Assembly: GCF_050908995.1 (NCBI RefSeq)
Contig: NC_135118.1
Coordinates: 6,634,001-6,698,000 of the forward strand
DNA from: Andrena cerasifolii
Taxonomy: Eukaryota; Arthropoda; Insecta; Hymenoptera; Andrenidae
Length of the DNA: 64,000 nucleotides
Direction of reading: 5' to 3'
Of this stretch, positions 1 through 11,428 are shown one piece after another. The position numbers were made by a program, and so were the translations under genes. Positions within the stretch are counted from its first letter, which is position 1, and each line of letters begins with the position of its first letter. The notes beneath the pieces are model-generated. The model did no database searches, was not told where the DNA came from, and saw only the letters and a program-made list of their open reading frames with translations.

Positions 1-3000
1 ACCCAACGTTACATTTCCTTTTCCCTGCATGTATGAGAATATCTACGCGTTAAATTACCTACTTATGCATAATTACACATCTATCTCAAAGTCACCGAAG
101 GCACATCGACGGCCTTCCACCGAAAAGTACACCGATGGTCTTGATTTCCAGATCACCTCAGCCCCACCAAGTCCCCCCCTAATGCGTCTTGGTTTCCGCG
201 TCGTGGAATCCGCGCAGCTAATTGGATGGAGGTCGCCAGCGTAGGAGATAATGGATATTAATTACCGCATCTTACTTTCCGCGGCATTAAACATTTTCTT
301 GAAGACGGGTGGGTGGGTGGTCCGCGACAGAGGGAGGAGTGGGTTGCGAGCACCATCCCTCATTGTTAGCCCCTTTAAAAAGACGCCGTCCCCCGTTAAG
401 TATAATAAGTACGAAGTCTGCTCGCCCAGCCGACGTTCCTCCCTCGATCTCTCGTCTCCGTCTTCTCGCGTGGCTGGTATCTCTCCTTCCCTCCTTATAA
501 TCCATCTAAATTTTAAGAGCGGATCAGCGAATCCCCCGGAAAACTTTGCCACGGAGTTGCCGCGGTAATCCATTTAAATAATTCCCGTCGAGGCAACAGC
601 GCGAAAGGGGTTTTCTTCCGCGTTCGATGCCGATCGTCTTTTCCGCCTCCGCCACCCCCAGCGCCCAGCGACGTCACTTTCAGCGTGGCGAACCCCGCGT
701 CCCCGCCTGCTCCGAGGGATCACGGGGGGGTTGGAAAATCGCAGGACCGTCAAAGCCACCGCCGCCGCGCTCTCTTTCGCGTTCCTCTGCGACGCAGCCT
801 CTGTCAGCCGCATAAACAGAGACGCATTACGTTGCGGTGCAAAATGGAGCGTGCAATTAATAGCTGCGTGGCTATGCCCGGGCGGTTCTACTTAATATTT
901 CATCGGTTAGCTTATGGCTTTTGGATGGGGCATTTCGGTCGGCTTCAATACTTCGTGAGGCGCATCTGGGACGAGCGATTAACCCCTTTGTGCGGGAGGG
1001 TGTGTAGAGGGTGTCCTTTTTAACGTGGCTAGGTAGTTTATTCACTGCCGATAAGATGAATTGGGTGAACTGTATCGACCAGTAGCGAGGCTCGCTAGAG
1101 GAGTTACGAGGAGGGAAGCAAAGGTGAAGAAGGTCACTGTTAAACATTATCTCTCTCTTCTCTTTGACCACGTGCATATGTAGACGTCGTAAAATTCACC
1201 ACCACTCCTTGGCACACCTACACCGTCGATATACCTGAAATGCTCTTCCCCTCCTGGCAGCGCAGCGACCAGGGAGTCTATCTCCGCTAAGAGGCCAAGC
1301 GACTGGAAAAATCAGCGCCTGTCACCGGACAAGGGCGCAGGGGCAGGAGCAGGGCTGGGGGCTGGAAATTCATTTGTCTAGCGAGGCGAATGTATCCTGC
1401 GGTCGTCGTACACGGCTCGTTTCGCATTCTCGCTCTAATGGATTGCGAACTAGCTCGTGGAACGAAGTTGTCAGCGGCGATGCGCTGACGCGGCCGCCGG
1501 GGTTCAAAGCGATCACGAACCTCTCCTCTAGGAAGGCCTGCTCGCGCTGCTCTTGCTACACAACCGCGGCCACCGATAACTCATCGAGACCTCTGCCCTT
1601 ACAACGAGGCACCACCGTGAGACGCGTCCAGCCGAGGCCAGCGAATGATTAATGAACGGCCCGCGAAAATGTACTCGGATTAGCGTCGTCCGGCGTGCCC
1701 CGGCTTGTTTCTGCGCGCAACTTGTTACAAAGATTCTTTTCATCAGTCATCGGAGATATTTCTGGGCCGTTTAATGGACCGGACACGCTGCAGGAAATGT
1801 AGCGGGCCATGGTTGGAACGCTGCTCCCTTCTGGTCGACTAATAACGGAGTCCTCCTGGATGTTATCGCTTCAATATCGTGGCGTTCTTTCCAGGATCGT
1901 CGTTCCACTCATTCCTCCTTGTTACGCCGATGGAAATTGTGGATTTAGATGAGTTTAGTTTTATTTCTGTCAGGAATAGGAGATGGCAGGCTGAAGCTAG
2001 AGCTACTGCAGGTTAGTATCTTTGAATCTCCTTGATCCCCTCTGCTTTCATTTTTAATACGGAGGGGACATTTATCCTGAAGCTTTGCGGAAAATTGGAT
2101 GTTTATCTAAATAATTCTTTAAAATAATTGGAACCTTGTACCTACCTATCTTTTAGTGCAAAGTGTATGTCATTTAAAAAATAGCAGGAATACTTTTCTT
2201 CACTACCTTCTACCTACCCCAACTATCAATCTCCAGACCACTCATCCAACTTCTCGATTAAAAGCCACATCAACCGATTGTAAGACCAGGAGACGCACCT
2301 ACACAACATTCTCTCTCAGGCGTCTTCATCGCCAGCGGATTCAAATCCACTTATAGCCCTCGCAAGACGCAACTGGCCACAATTACTCCCCCTCGATTAA
2401 TCTTTATCAGGCAGCCTCTCCTCGCGGGTCGCGATCGTTTGAAATTCGCCAGACAAATTTCGTGGGTTTCTCGCGAGCGTCGGCCGTTTGATCTTCACCT
2501 ATTCTAATCCTATAAGCGGGCCGAGCAATTCGTCGACTTTCGTTCCTCTACCTGACTTCTAACCTCTGAGAGCCGTGGCGCCGTGGAAGCCAAAGCCCAG
2601 GCTTGATGGATGGACCGACGTCGCGGAAAATATACGCGTACCCGCGGCGGCCGAGGAGCGCGCTCACTCGAGCGTCGCGGCGCGCACTGGGCCGGATTTA
2701 AAATTTCCCACCTTTCGGGTCTTCCTTTTAAGATATCGGAATGAAATTTACGCCTAAAAATAGGAAAAAATTATTCCCTTCTAATGATGTGTAATTTAAT
2801 ATCTTTTACATTAATTTATTTACTTATTTTTTAATATTTTTAACTTATTTGTGTTAAAAAAAATTAATTCTGTTTATTTGGTACCTTATTTAAAGTCCTT
2901 TACAGTGGTTTAAGCAAAATGTTTGAGAAACTTTTCGTTTGCAATTTATAAGGAAAATTCGAATAATAAAGAGAAGTAGCAACAAATCGAGCGTCTCCTT
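1..3000. other. Gene-free stretch, GC-rich then AT-rich
   Basis: I see no gene here. Positions 1 to about 2750 are CpG-dense and carry overlapping open frames of at most about 110 codons on both strands. None shows a recognisable domain, signal peptide or convincing splice frame. From about 2760 the DNA turns abruptly AT-rich, with A and T homopolymers. This may be intron, intergenic or regulatory DNA, and I cannot tell which. Confidence 0.6.
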
Positions 3001-3039
3001 CTAATCCTAAAAATCATGGTAGACCTTCTCTACAAAAGC

Positions 3040-3440
3040 AAGCTTCAAAACGCGTTTCCCAAAGCGTAAGGACGAACTCAATAGGGCATTACTAAAAAAG
3101 AACTCCTGAAGGAAAACAAATAAAATGCGCAGTGTGCAAAACAAATGTATGAAAACAATGTGGTAAATCGTCGGGTTACATGTGGACTGTATGGAAAAAT
3201 GGCATAAATAACAGCTATTTTTGTATGTATCAGATAAAGCATATAATAAAAGAAATTGTTTCTTATTAGTTTTCTTTCGTGCAACCTGCCACAATCCCCA
3301 TTTGGGACTTTTTCAAAAATATCGAATATTTTCAAAACAAAACATAAGTTGAATATAATTATACTGTTACACAACTTTTTGTGCATATATATAACTTATC
3401 CGGCGAAAAATTAAAAAAAAAAAATTAGGCAGTTAATGGG
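3040..3440 (+). pseudogene. piggyBac-like transposase C-terminal remnant with 3' element end
   Basis: Around 3130-3212 the plus strand, read across two frames, gives a cysteine-rich tail: a CAVC pair and then LHVDCMEKWHK followed by a stop. The established piggyBac C-terminal zinc-binding domain ends in a very similar way (LCVDCFEKYH-like), so one cysteine appears replaced by histidine. Stops and frameshifts make it non-functional. About 230 bases downstream the sequence reads GGG directly followed by TTAA (3441-3444). That matches the GGG-TTAA 3' boundary of piggyBac elements. I find no matching TTAA-CCC end upstream, so the copy is probably 5'-truncated. The match rests on a short degenerate stretch. 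No DDD catalytic region is visible. Confidence 0.45.
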
Positions 3441-3444
3441 TTAA

Positions 3445-6400
3445 ATAAAATTTCGAATAACGAATAAAAGTGAAAAAAATTATCGGTTATTCGTTCGTTA
3501 ACCCGAGTTAACTGTATTGGATACATGACGAATAATTTGTTTAACTTTCATTCATTCCTCGAAATTTCATTTAAATAAAAATTTTGCCCAACTCTGGAAG
3601 AAGGTAACGTCAGGGTCACTACATCCAAGAAGGGAATACCAGTAGAACCACGAACTGCCCGGCTATTAGCCCTCTTTGCTCTTCGACCTTCCCCACCAGT
3701 TTCACCATCAACCTCGTAACGACAGGATACTCTTGCCACGAATTCGTCAAAGCTTTGACACCTCGTTTACGCCGCACCTCCGCCTCCACCCCACGGTCAA
3801 GCCGAACGTAGGTAAGTTTCTTTGTTCTCCGTCTGGATGCTGAGGGTACCGAGTGACTGATCACCTACGAAACCGAGAAGGGTTTCCGCGGCAAATCCTC
3901 GAGGACAGGGGTCGCGGTCGTGGCTTACGTGGCGTCGTGGTCAAATACCGCCCTTACAGGTCGACGACAGCACCCTCTTAAGTGCGAAGTAAGGTCGCAT
4001 TAGCCGGAAAGAACGCGGTCAAACGTATACGCGTCACTATGTCACGCGGAACTACAAAACTGACTGGTCCCTAGCTGAACGAAAATCAACGTCCTTCTGC
4101 ATCCACCCGACCGCCTCGTCGCTTTCCTCGGTGCCTATTTCCGCCGACAAAAAGAGGCTCGCTCGATCGGACCAGCCACTCGAACATCAAAGAATCGTAC
4201 GCGGAATCGTAGCTAACCGCAAACGCTCGCGTTGAAAGCACGCGCCACTCCCAGAGACAGTTGTCCCTCGCGGAACGTGGTGTACGAGCCGCTCGAAACA
4301 CGTGTCCGTCTCGGCGGCGTGTCTTCAACGTCCGCGGAACACGGTTGTTACGGGACAGTGCCGAGCGAGGGGTCGTTGATGGCGACAGCGAGGATTCACC
4401 CTCGTGGCGCGCGCGGCCTTTTCGCGCGCGTAGATGGAGCATGCGACGCGCTTACGCCTCCGTGGCACGCCTCGATAACAAATCATCGACTGGCCGTCGC
4501 GGTGAGCCGCGTGCTTGCGCGCGGTCACCGAGGGACGCGGGCCTCGAAAAGCTTTCACGGTGGGTCCGAAGGGGAGGACGGTGGGAAAGATTCATGGGTC
4601 GAGCGGACGGGAATAGTTTCGTCGACGAGGCGACATCGACGACGAACACCACGACGAAGACGACGACGACGCCTCTTGGTCTCTCTCCGGACGACGGGGA
4701 ATGCGGCTGTCTCGGGCTGTGAACCCGCGGCTAGCGATGGGCTTGATTCGAGGATCGGTCTGTGGCCTGCGTTTGTATCCTGGTTTAATGTTCTAGGTGT
4801 CGGCGGTGGTAGATGAGCTCGAGCAGTGAGGAAGTAAATTGGTTTGGTATGGGGGTTGGGGATCGTATGGGGTGGGGTAGCTCGCCACATAGCATATGTG
4901 GAGCTCGAGAATGAACTTCAGAGACGAATTTGGTATTCGTAATAAAAAGAGTTATGTGTGTTTCAAAATTCTGTGTTTCACATTCTGATTATATTCGCCT
5001 GTTAAGTCGCCATGCTAAGTATTCTCTGAGGAACATCTGATGGCATTCTATGAAACGTTTCATTTGGAGTTCACTATCACCTGGAACCAAGACGAATTCG
5101 GACAGGTATAAGTGTCTATGAACTTAATATTTGAAATAGACTCCACATATTACGTTAATACCCCCTGTGTACCATATTTCAGAGTGCAAAGAACTTTCTT
5201 AGGCGGCGAAAGGGTAATGCAGAGTCCTGAGGACGATCTGAAGAAGAGGGACCCCGGTGAACGAAGTTGCAAATATTTGAAACACCAGTCACGATTCAGC
5301 TTGCCAGCTATTTATAGCATCTCACAGCATCCGACGCGCGTAATCCGAACGAGTACTCGGACTATGACAGACGACTCGACTTTATCATGGCCGGCTGCTC
5401 CGCGAACGGGGCTAATTTTTAATCGAGCAAGCCACGGTACGCTGCCAGATCGCTTATTCCAGCGCCGCTGAGTGTGAACGAGAGAGAGGAAGAAAGTTCT
5501 CGAGGAGGCGTTCTCGAGCGACGGGGAGAGGAGAAGTCGCGGGGGAGGCTTCCCGATACCGCCACTTAATGCCGTGGCTCGAAATTAATTAAACTTTTGC
5601 GTTCGTTCCCGGGGCGCTGGCGGAGAGGGAGGGGGCTGGAAATAAAACGTTGATGACACGGCAACCCCGGTTCCGCAAAGCCCGACCCCGCCCGACACCG
5701 TCGCTCCTTAATGGGAAAAAGGTAAACGAATTCTCACGCTGTTCCATCGGTCTGATAAAATAAAACGGACTGCCCTCTCCTTTTCATTCGGCGCCAACGA
5801 GCGGAGAACGAGGGAGGTAAACACCAGCCACCGCGATAAGGAGAGAGGATCGCGCCCTTGGCTCCCTCTTTTTTCTTCCTTTTCTTCTCGGGGCGGTAGA
5901 AAATTTGCCAGCGCGTCAAAATCGACACCCTCCGGCTTCCCTTCGTACCCAATTACGCTTACATCAAAGCGTTGACGATGGGAATCAGAGGATGGGGAAT
6001 CTTGGAAGTTAAATGCAGGCTGCTTTAGAGTTATAAGTGAAAACCTGCGCCTATTTAGAAAAGGCCCATTTTATTGTATAATCGTTTGTACTACTGTTTC
6101 TAAATCATCTAATTTTACTGTGACACGTCTGTTTTCTCTGGAATTGCACATTTCAATTTGAAAACAAGAAAGCAGAGAAAATACCTACCCACTGAATAGA
6201 ACCTTTTTATATTCGTCAGGAGATAGGTATGCACAGAGCAAGTGAAACAGTATTGCATTAGTCAGACATGCTCCAAAAGATAGAAGCATCTAACAAAAAT
6301 GAAATATTGAAATGTATAAACTGCGTAATTGATAACATAAATTAGGTGCTCTTAAATACTTCGTCTCATGTACTTATGCATTCAACACCAAAGGACCTTT

Positions 6401-7233
6401 GCCCGTAAGTGAACATTTCTTAAATAAATTAAAAAAAATTATATACTTCTTTTTCGATTCCCCAATTACCTTGTACAATCACACGCCCTTACAATAAAAC
6501 CTGCCACTCACAAACATCACTTCTGAACCACAGAAAGGCCTCGCTCTTTGGCTCCCTCCTATGATAGTACACTACCAGAAATTTCGCACATGAGTCTCGT
6601 TTTCCGAGGCGTGGCTCATTCAGCTTATACTGGCGGGTACAAGCCCGCTCATTATCGCCCGGTACACCTCTATAATTATCGGGACATCGCTCGTCGCGCA
6701 TAAAACGTGCCGCTGCGCGAGGCCTCCGGGGCCTTTCCGGTTATTCAATCGCGTGCGCGCGAGTCACACGGGAGTTCAAAGTGATGCATATTTATAGGTT
6801 CGTTAGCCGGGGAAAGGAAACGAAAGAAGCGGCGAAAACTCGCGGCCTCCTCGGCACCGTTTCCCTGGCCACGTTCGCTCAGCCTGCTCTTTTTCCGTTT
6901 CCGCGAACCGTGGCGTCCGCGATTCGGCCGCGGTGCGCGCCCGATGAAACGGGACGACACATTTACCGGGGCGTATCCGTTCTGGGAACCCTTCAGTGGA
7001 ACTTGGAACGTGCAACCTCGGCCGAGCAGCACGTGCTGTGCACGCGTTAGATTTCCGCAACGATTGCGCGTAATCGCGGTACACAGCTCGAGAAAATTGC
7101 TCGCGGTTTTTTAGATGTTAAGAAAGTAGGTAGCGAGGGGACAAAGTCGGCGCAGAATGTGTGAAGAAAATCTTCTTGCGATTGAACAGATGCTAGTTTC
7201 AGATAACAGAGAATTTAATGGTGAGTAATTTGC
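3445..7233. other. Gene-free stretch with a CpG-rich core
   Basis: I see no supportable gene. The block at about 3600-4850 is very GC- and CpG-rich, and frames stay open on both strands at once (up to 194 codons on plus at 4232-4816, 118 on minus at 4086-4442). The predicted peptides are arginine/serine-rich and look like products of composition. A GAC/GAA-type trinucleotide run lies near 4640-4672. Positions 6000-6480 are AT-rich and featureless, and 6500-7090 is GC-rich again. A CpG-rich core could mark a promoter, but I see no TATA or initiator arrangement that convinces me. Confidence 0.55.
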
Positions 7234-7354
7234 ATGGAGGCACCCTGGGAAGTGTAGAGTTTTAAGCTGGCATCCGTAACGATATCGTTCTCTTCGCGAT
7301 GCTCCTATTCTGCTACAAATTGATATTTTCAATTACAAATTTTTTTTATTGTCT

Positions 7355-7750
7355 TAAGGTGAATGTCCCAATTTCTGCTCATGTCCCCATTTCTGATCAT
7401 TTCGTATTTTTCTTATTATTATATGCGTTACGTTTGTATTACAGTTGTAACAAAATAATTACAAATTATTTAAACTTTTCCGCGAGTGCTGCAGCACGAG
7501 CTTGGGGTAATACATACGTCGCTATTTTTCATGAGCAGAAATACGGACATTTAGAGCATTATATATTTAATTACAAATTACTAGTAGTTAAACATCTTGA
7601 AATATATTTCTTAAATAGTTTTGGAATTGGTTGAATTATTATTAAAGACTTAATCAATTAATCTGCAAATTTTGCTCACAAACAAATTTTTTACACCTTC
7701 CTTATGACGAGTTATCTCTTAAAGGAGCAGAAATTGGGACATTCACCTTA
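7355..7750 (+). mobile_element. GGTGAATGTCCC element, copy 1 (internally deleted MITE)
   Basis: The left end reads TAAGGTGAATGTCCC and the right end is its exact reverse complement, GGGACATTCACCTTA. The flanking TA on each side matches the TA duplication of Tc1/mariner-type elements. Compared with copies 2 and 3, about 460 bp is missing near 7510, where the left part joins the right part inside a short TAATAC overlap. The left end carries two tandem 18-bp motifs containing ATTTCTG(C/A)TCAT. No coding capacity is visible, so it is a non-autonomous derivative. The uninterrupted relative at 51515-51740 supplies the empty site. Confidence 0.9.
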
Positions 7751-7795
7751 AAGGTGATAGAATGAAGCTGCAAACGTGCAAAATGATACATGCAA

Positions 7796-8654
7796 TAAAG
7801 TGAATGTCCCAATTTCTGCTCATGTCCCCATTTCTGCGTATTTAGCATTTTTCTTATTATTATAAGCATTACGTTTGTACTATAGTTACAACAAAGTAAT
7901 TCTAAATTATTTGAACATTTATGCGAACTTGGGGCTAATCAAAGTGCAGCATAAGCAACAAAAAACTTTTAAAATGAGAGACTCATGATTTTTCGACTGT
8001 GTTTTAGCTGGTTGTGGTAAAGAATAGGGTCACTATTGGTATTTGTTAATTGGGCAGAAAATAGTTTTCGCAGTAAAGGTTGTTATTTAATAACAAGAAC
8101 AGGTACCGTATTGTGCTCTGGATGTGGATTATTTTACTATTTTTAATTTTTTTATTTAGAAAACAGGTGATTAGATTTAGGATCTAGTGAATCACCGTCA
8201 TGTCCGAATTTCTACTCACCAAAATTTTAACACCATATCCTCACAATTCAATATATGCTGTAACCTCTATTTCTATTCGAAGGCATTTTATTTCTTGTTT
8301 ATCCATTATTTTATACTTTACTGTTGTGTTATAAAACATTTCCATAAAAGATGTAACTTATTTTAACCTGAAAAGGCAACATATTATGTGAGTAGAAAGT
8401 GGTACAAATGGTGAATTGAAATACATACATTGCTATTTTTCGTGAGCAGAAATGCGGACATTTAGAGCATTATATTTAATTACAAATTACTCGTAATTAA
8501 CCATCTTGAAATATCTTTCTTAAACAATTTTCGACTGGTTGATTTATTATTAAAGAATTAATCAAATACTCTGCAAATTTTGATCACAAATTTTTTACTT
8601 CTTCTTTCTGACGAGTAACCTCTTAAATGAGCAGAAATTGAGACACTCACCTTA
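7796..8654 (+). mobile_element. GGTGAATGTCCC element, copy 2
   Basis: Its ends are TAAAGTGAATGTCCC on the left and GAGACACTCACCTTA on the right, imperfect inverted repeats of the family terminus flanked by TA. The length is about 859 bp, near full length for the family. Inside, versions of the terminal motif recur: a CATGTCCGAATTTCTACTCAC motif near 8200, GTGAGTAGAAAGTGG near 8390, and GTGAGCAGAAATGCGGACA near 8440. No transposase frame is visible. The right boundary is uncertain by 2 bases because TA is repeated there. It lies 45 bp downstream of copy 1, in the same orientation and in the same older repeat. Confidence 0.88.
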
Positions 8655-8727
8655 TATACCTGTTTCTTTTTTTAATTCCCCAAGAATTCATCTTTTTTCA
8701 GCTGTCATACTAGTAAGGCCCTTTAAT

Positions 8728-10240
8728 GAAATCTATTTGTAAGTAATTGAAGCCACCGCGTCGCTTACAAAAATGTTCCTTTTTCTTTGAACAGTGAATA
8801 CGAAGCCCCGAAATTCTTGCTGGTCGCAATCGAGATCGTTTGATCGAGCCACGACAGTGGCGGTCGGACAAGGGTACCTAAGACAATACCCCCGAAAGGA
8901 GTTTTTATTTTGCCGGAAGGGGGGCAGCGTGGTACAACGTGGCGCCACCTCGACGGCGGTGGCAACCGAACAGGAGCGTAAAAGACGAAGAAAGCGAGAG
9001 TGTCGGTAGGGCTGGCCGAAGAGGATCTGGCCAGGGGGACGTGGGCAGAGGAACAGGCCATAAAACAATTGACGCGCTCGGGGAATCAAGGAGTATCCTG
9101 GTGAACCTGTTTTCTACTTCGCCAGCCACCGTCGAAATCCTCCCGGGGGCCACGTTCATCGCCCGACTGAATGAGAGACGCTCCGTTTAGAAATCAGTCC
9201 TGGCGTCCTCCGCAAGCGTACTCTAACGAGCCCTATCGTTCCACGCTTCGCGAGGATTAATCGGGTAAAACCTGTGGGGCTGACTCGTGGGTGAGACAGG
9301 AAATACGACTCTTATGGGGCGAAATCAGAGGGGGATAAGGGGTTCCGGTGGCTGGGGGGGGGGGGCAGCGAGATGCGTGTCGCTACAAAGAACTCGCCTC
9401 GGTGGATTCGGATCTCATAAACTCTGCATTCCCGTTCCGATCTCTCCGCGACGGTGATTCCACCCGGCAGCGTTGGGGTGGAAAGGGGAGGGTGGTGGGA
9501 GCACAATCGCGGGGAGCAATTTTTGCGACAGTTCGACGGGCTCCTCTCTTCGCCTGCCCTCGCGGCTTCCGCGCTGCCGCGTCCTTATTCTCTAAATTGT
9601 TCCCATTCGAGGATGAGCGTCGGTGGCTCGTCCCTGAAAGGCTCGTTCGCGCTTATAAATCTCAGCCCCGGGAGCGGTGGCGTCGTTCAGCCGGAGAAAG
9701 AGCCTGCTGGAATAGACGAGCTGAGGGAAGAAAACGAGAGAACCAGGGAGGGGAGAAGGCGAGAGATAGACAGAGAGAGGAGAGAAAGAAGACGCGATAG
9801 AGGGTGAGGGAAAGGGAGCTAGCAGGGGGTTGGGGAGAAACGTTTCCCACAAAGCGTTCCACCCGCCTCTTTGCCGCTGCAAACCACCTCTTTATGGAGT
9901 CAGCTCTGATCCGCGAGCCGCGGAGGCCAGAAAGATGGAGCGAGCCTTTCAGAGGGGCATAGAGGGAGAGCGATGGGGGAAGGTGGGGAACGGAGGTGAG
10001 GAACTTCGTGGTGGCGAGGAGACCCGTCCTCGGAATTCCTAATTCTACGAAACCGTCGGAGAATTCCCGAAAGGTTCCATTCACCAGCCTGGGCCCGGGC
10101 ATATCATTAGCACCGTTTCCAGGTACTCTTGGGGCCCGCGGCCTCGCGTGAATGGTAGGTTTAGTGACTCCTCTCCCTGCCTCCTCCTCGCTCCTTTAAC
10201 CAGGGGCTGAGATCGGTGTCTCCTTGCTGCCTCCGTCCTC
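8728..10240. other. GC-rich, G-rich stretch without a gene
   Basis: This stretch is GC-rich with a 12-G run at 9354-9365 and many purine-rich segments (GGGAGAGAG type) around 9720-9830. Open frames up to about 150 codons occur on both strands over the same bases, giving arginine-rich peptides of no recognisable family. I see no gene. Confidence 0.5.
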
Positions 10241-10247
10241 TCCGCAG

Positions 10248-10369
10248 CTCCCTGGAGAGTGTCTTCGAGGACTCGTCTCGGCCGCTGTTCCTTTTGCTGC
10301 GACCACGACTACTACGGTCATTGGCTGTTCATGTACGGGTCGAATCATCTAACTTCGCGATGTTAACAG
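10248..10369 (+). other. Possible internal exon, 122 bp (weak)
   Basis: A pyrimidine-rich tract ending in CTCTCCGCAG precedes this segment, and it ends in ACAG followed by GTAAAA, so both splice-site consensuses fit on the plus strand. One frame stays open throughout and reads SLESVFEDSSRPLF at its start. I do not recognise the peptide, and no neighbouring exon could be matched. Splice-like signals of this quality occur by chance in tens of kilobases, so this is only a candidate. Confidence 0.15.
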
Positions 10370-10768
10370 GTAAAAATGGTACAGTCGAAAAATCGTGAAT
10401 GGAACAGATGGAGGTGATATAGATACGAGTGAGAGATGAGCGAGATTTATAAGAAGATTCTTAGCGGACATCAAGAACTGTAGCAGAGTCCAACTTCTCT
10501 ATTTAGAATCTCTATGTTCGAGTCCTCGAGTAATCGGCATCATCCGCGCGACCCGTGAAGATGCCTGTCCGTTTTTTCTCTGGCCGTGTTACACACGCCT
10601 CGAACGAGAGGGAACGAGAAAGAACGAGAAAGCGTAGCACGGTGGTCGTCGAGTGGGCGGTTTTGTTCGAACGAAACCCGCCAGGTTTAACAGCGCGCGT
10701 CGTTTTCTGGTCCGGGTTAGGGATGCAATGAACGGGGGCCCAGGTAAGCGCACAGGTACGTACCGAAT

Positions 10769-10800
10769 CGACGACGACAACGACGACAACGACGACGACA
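10769..10800 (+). repeat. GAC/AAC trinucleotide microsatellite
   Basis: ACG and ACA triplets alternate for about 32 bases. In one frame this would read as an Asp/Asn run, but no supported gene covers it. Confidence 0.9.
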
Positions 10801-11365
10801 AGGGAACTCTGCTGCTGAATGGCCAGACGAGGACCTCGTTAACTATGGCCTTGGCGCCGTTCGAGATGCCCGCTTTGATATCGCGCCTGAAAACTTCCAG
10901 CCGGCTCGTGGCCGCTCTCTCACCTTCGTCCCCCTTGCTCCAGCCGCCTTTTTACACCGGGAGAAACCGAGTTTTACGTTCGATCGATCGAATCGAGCGT
11001 CCTGGTGTCGGCCGATCTCGCGATGCCCGATACGCTCGAGAAAAAAGAAACGTTCCTTCGCGTTCGACAGAATCCGATGGTAGGTAATAAGAAACCGTCG
11101 CTGCAACCCTTTTTCATCCTCGATCATCGTTCTACATTTACACACCGATTACAACAGATTACAAAAGAAACGATGGACCATGTGCCTCATATTTCTGGAT
11201 TTAAAAACAGGGAGCACCATTCTATACGTATAAAAAGAATCGAATTAGGTTTCAAGGGTGCAGCTCCATTTTGGACAGTTCTTGAGTTATGACGTGTAAT
11301 AGGTATCATATAAATCACAAAAGAATAGAAGATAATAATAATTAATAAGTATTTGACTTCCAGGC

Positions 11366-11428
11366 CGCGGACATCTAGGCAAATGTCTAGATGTTACATT
11401 TTATCTTCGCATTATTAAAATGTCCGCG
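11366..11428. repeat. Small nested inverted repeat
   Basis: CGCGGACAT at 11366-11374 pairs with ATGTCCGCG at 11420-11428. Inside it, ACATCTAG at 11371-11378 pairs with CTAGATGT at 11387-11394. The two pairings share bases, so they exclude one another. It may be a decayed foldback fragment or chance. Confidence 0.5.

Larger units (their letters stand above)
7234..8727 (+). repeat. Diverged repeat unit interrupted by two TA-flanked elements
   Basis: The outer parts of this interval (7234-7354, 7751-7795 and 8655-8727) align in order with the uninterrupted segment 51515-51740. Shared landmarks are a GATAT-GTTCTC-TCGCGATG block, a CTGCAAACGTGCAAAATGATA-like block and a polypyrimidine-AG-CTGT block. 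Two copies of the GGTGAATGTCCC element are inserted at TA sites in this copy only. The unit is about 230 bp without insertions. I do not recognise it. It has no long open frame, and the polypyrimidine tract followed by AG looks like a splice acceptor, so it could derive from a duplicated gene piece or an old repeat. Confidence 0.7.

Noticed and set aside
4232..4816. 194-codon open frame on plus in the CpG-rich core
   Set aside because: Another plus frame and minus frames are open over the same bases. The peptide is Arg/Ser/Thr-rich low complexity from GAC/CGA repeats.
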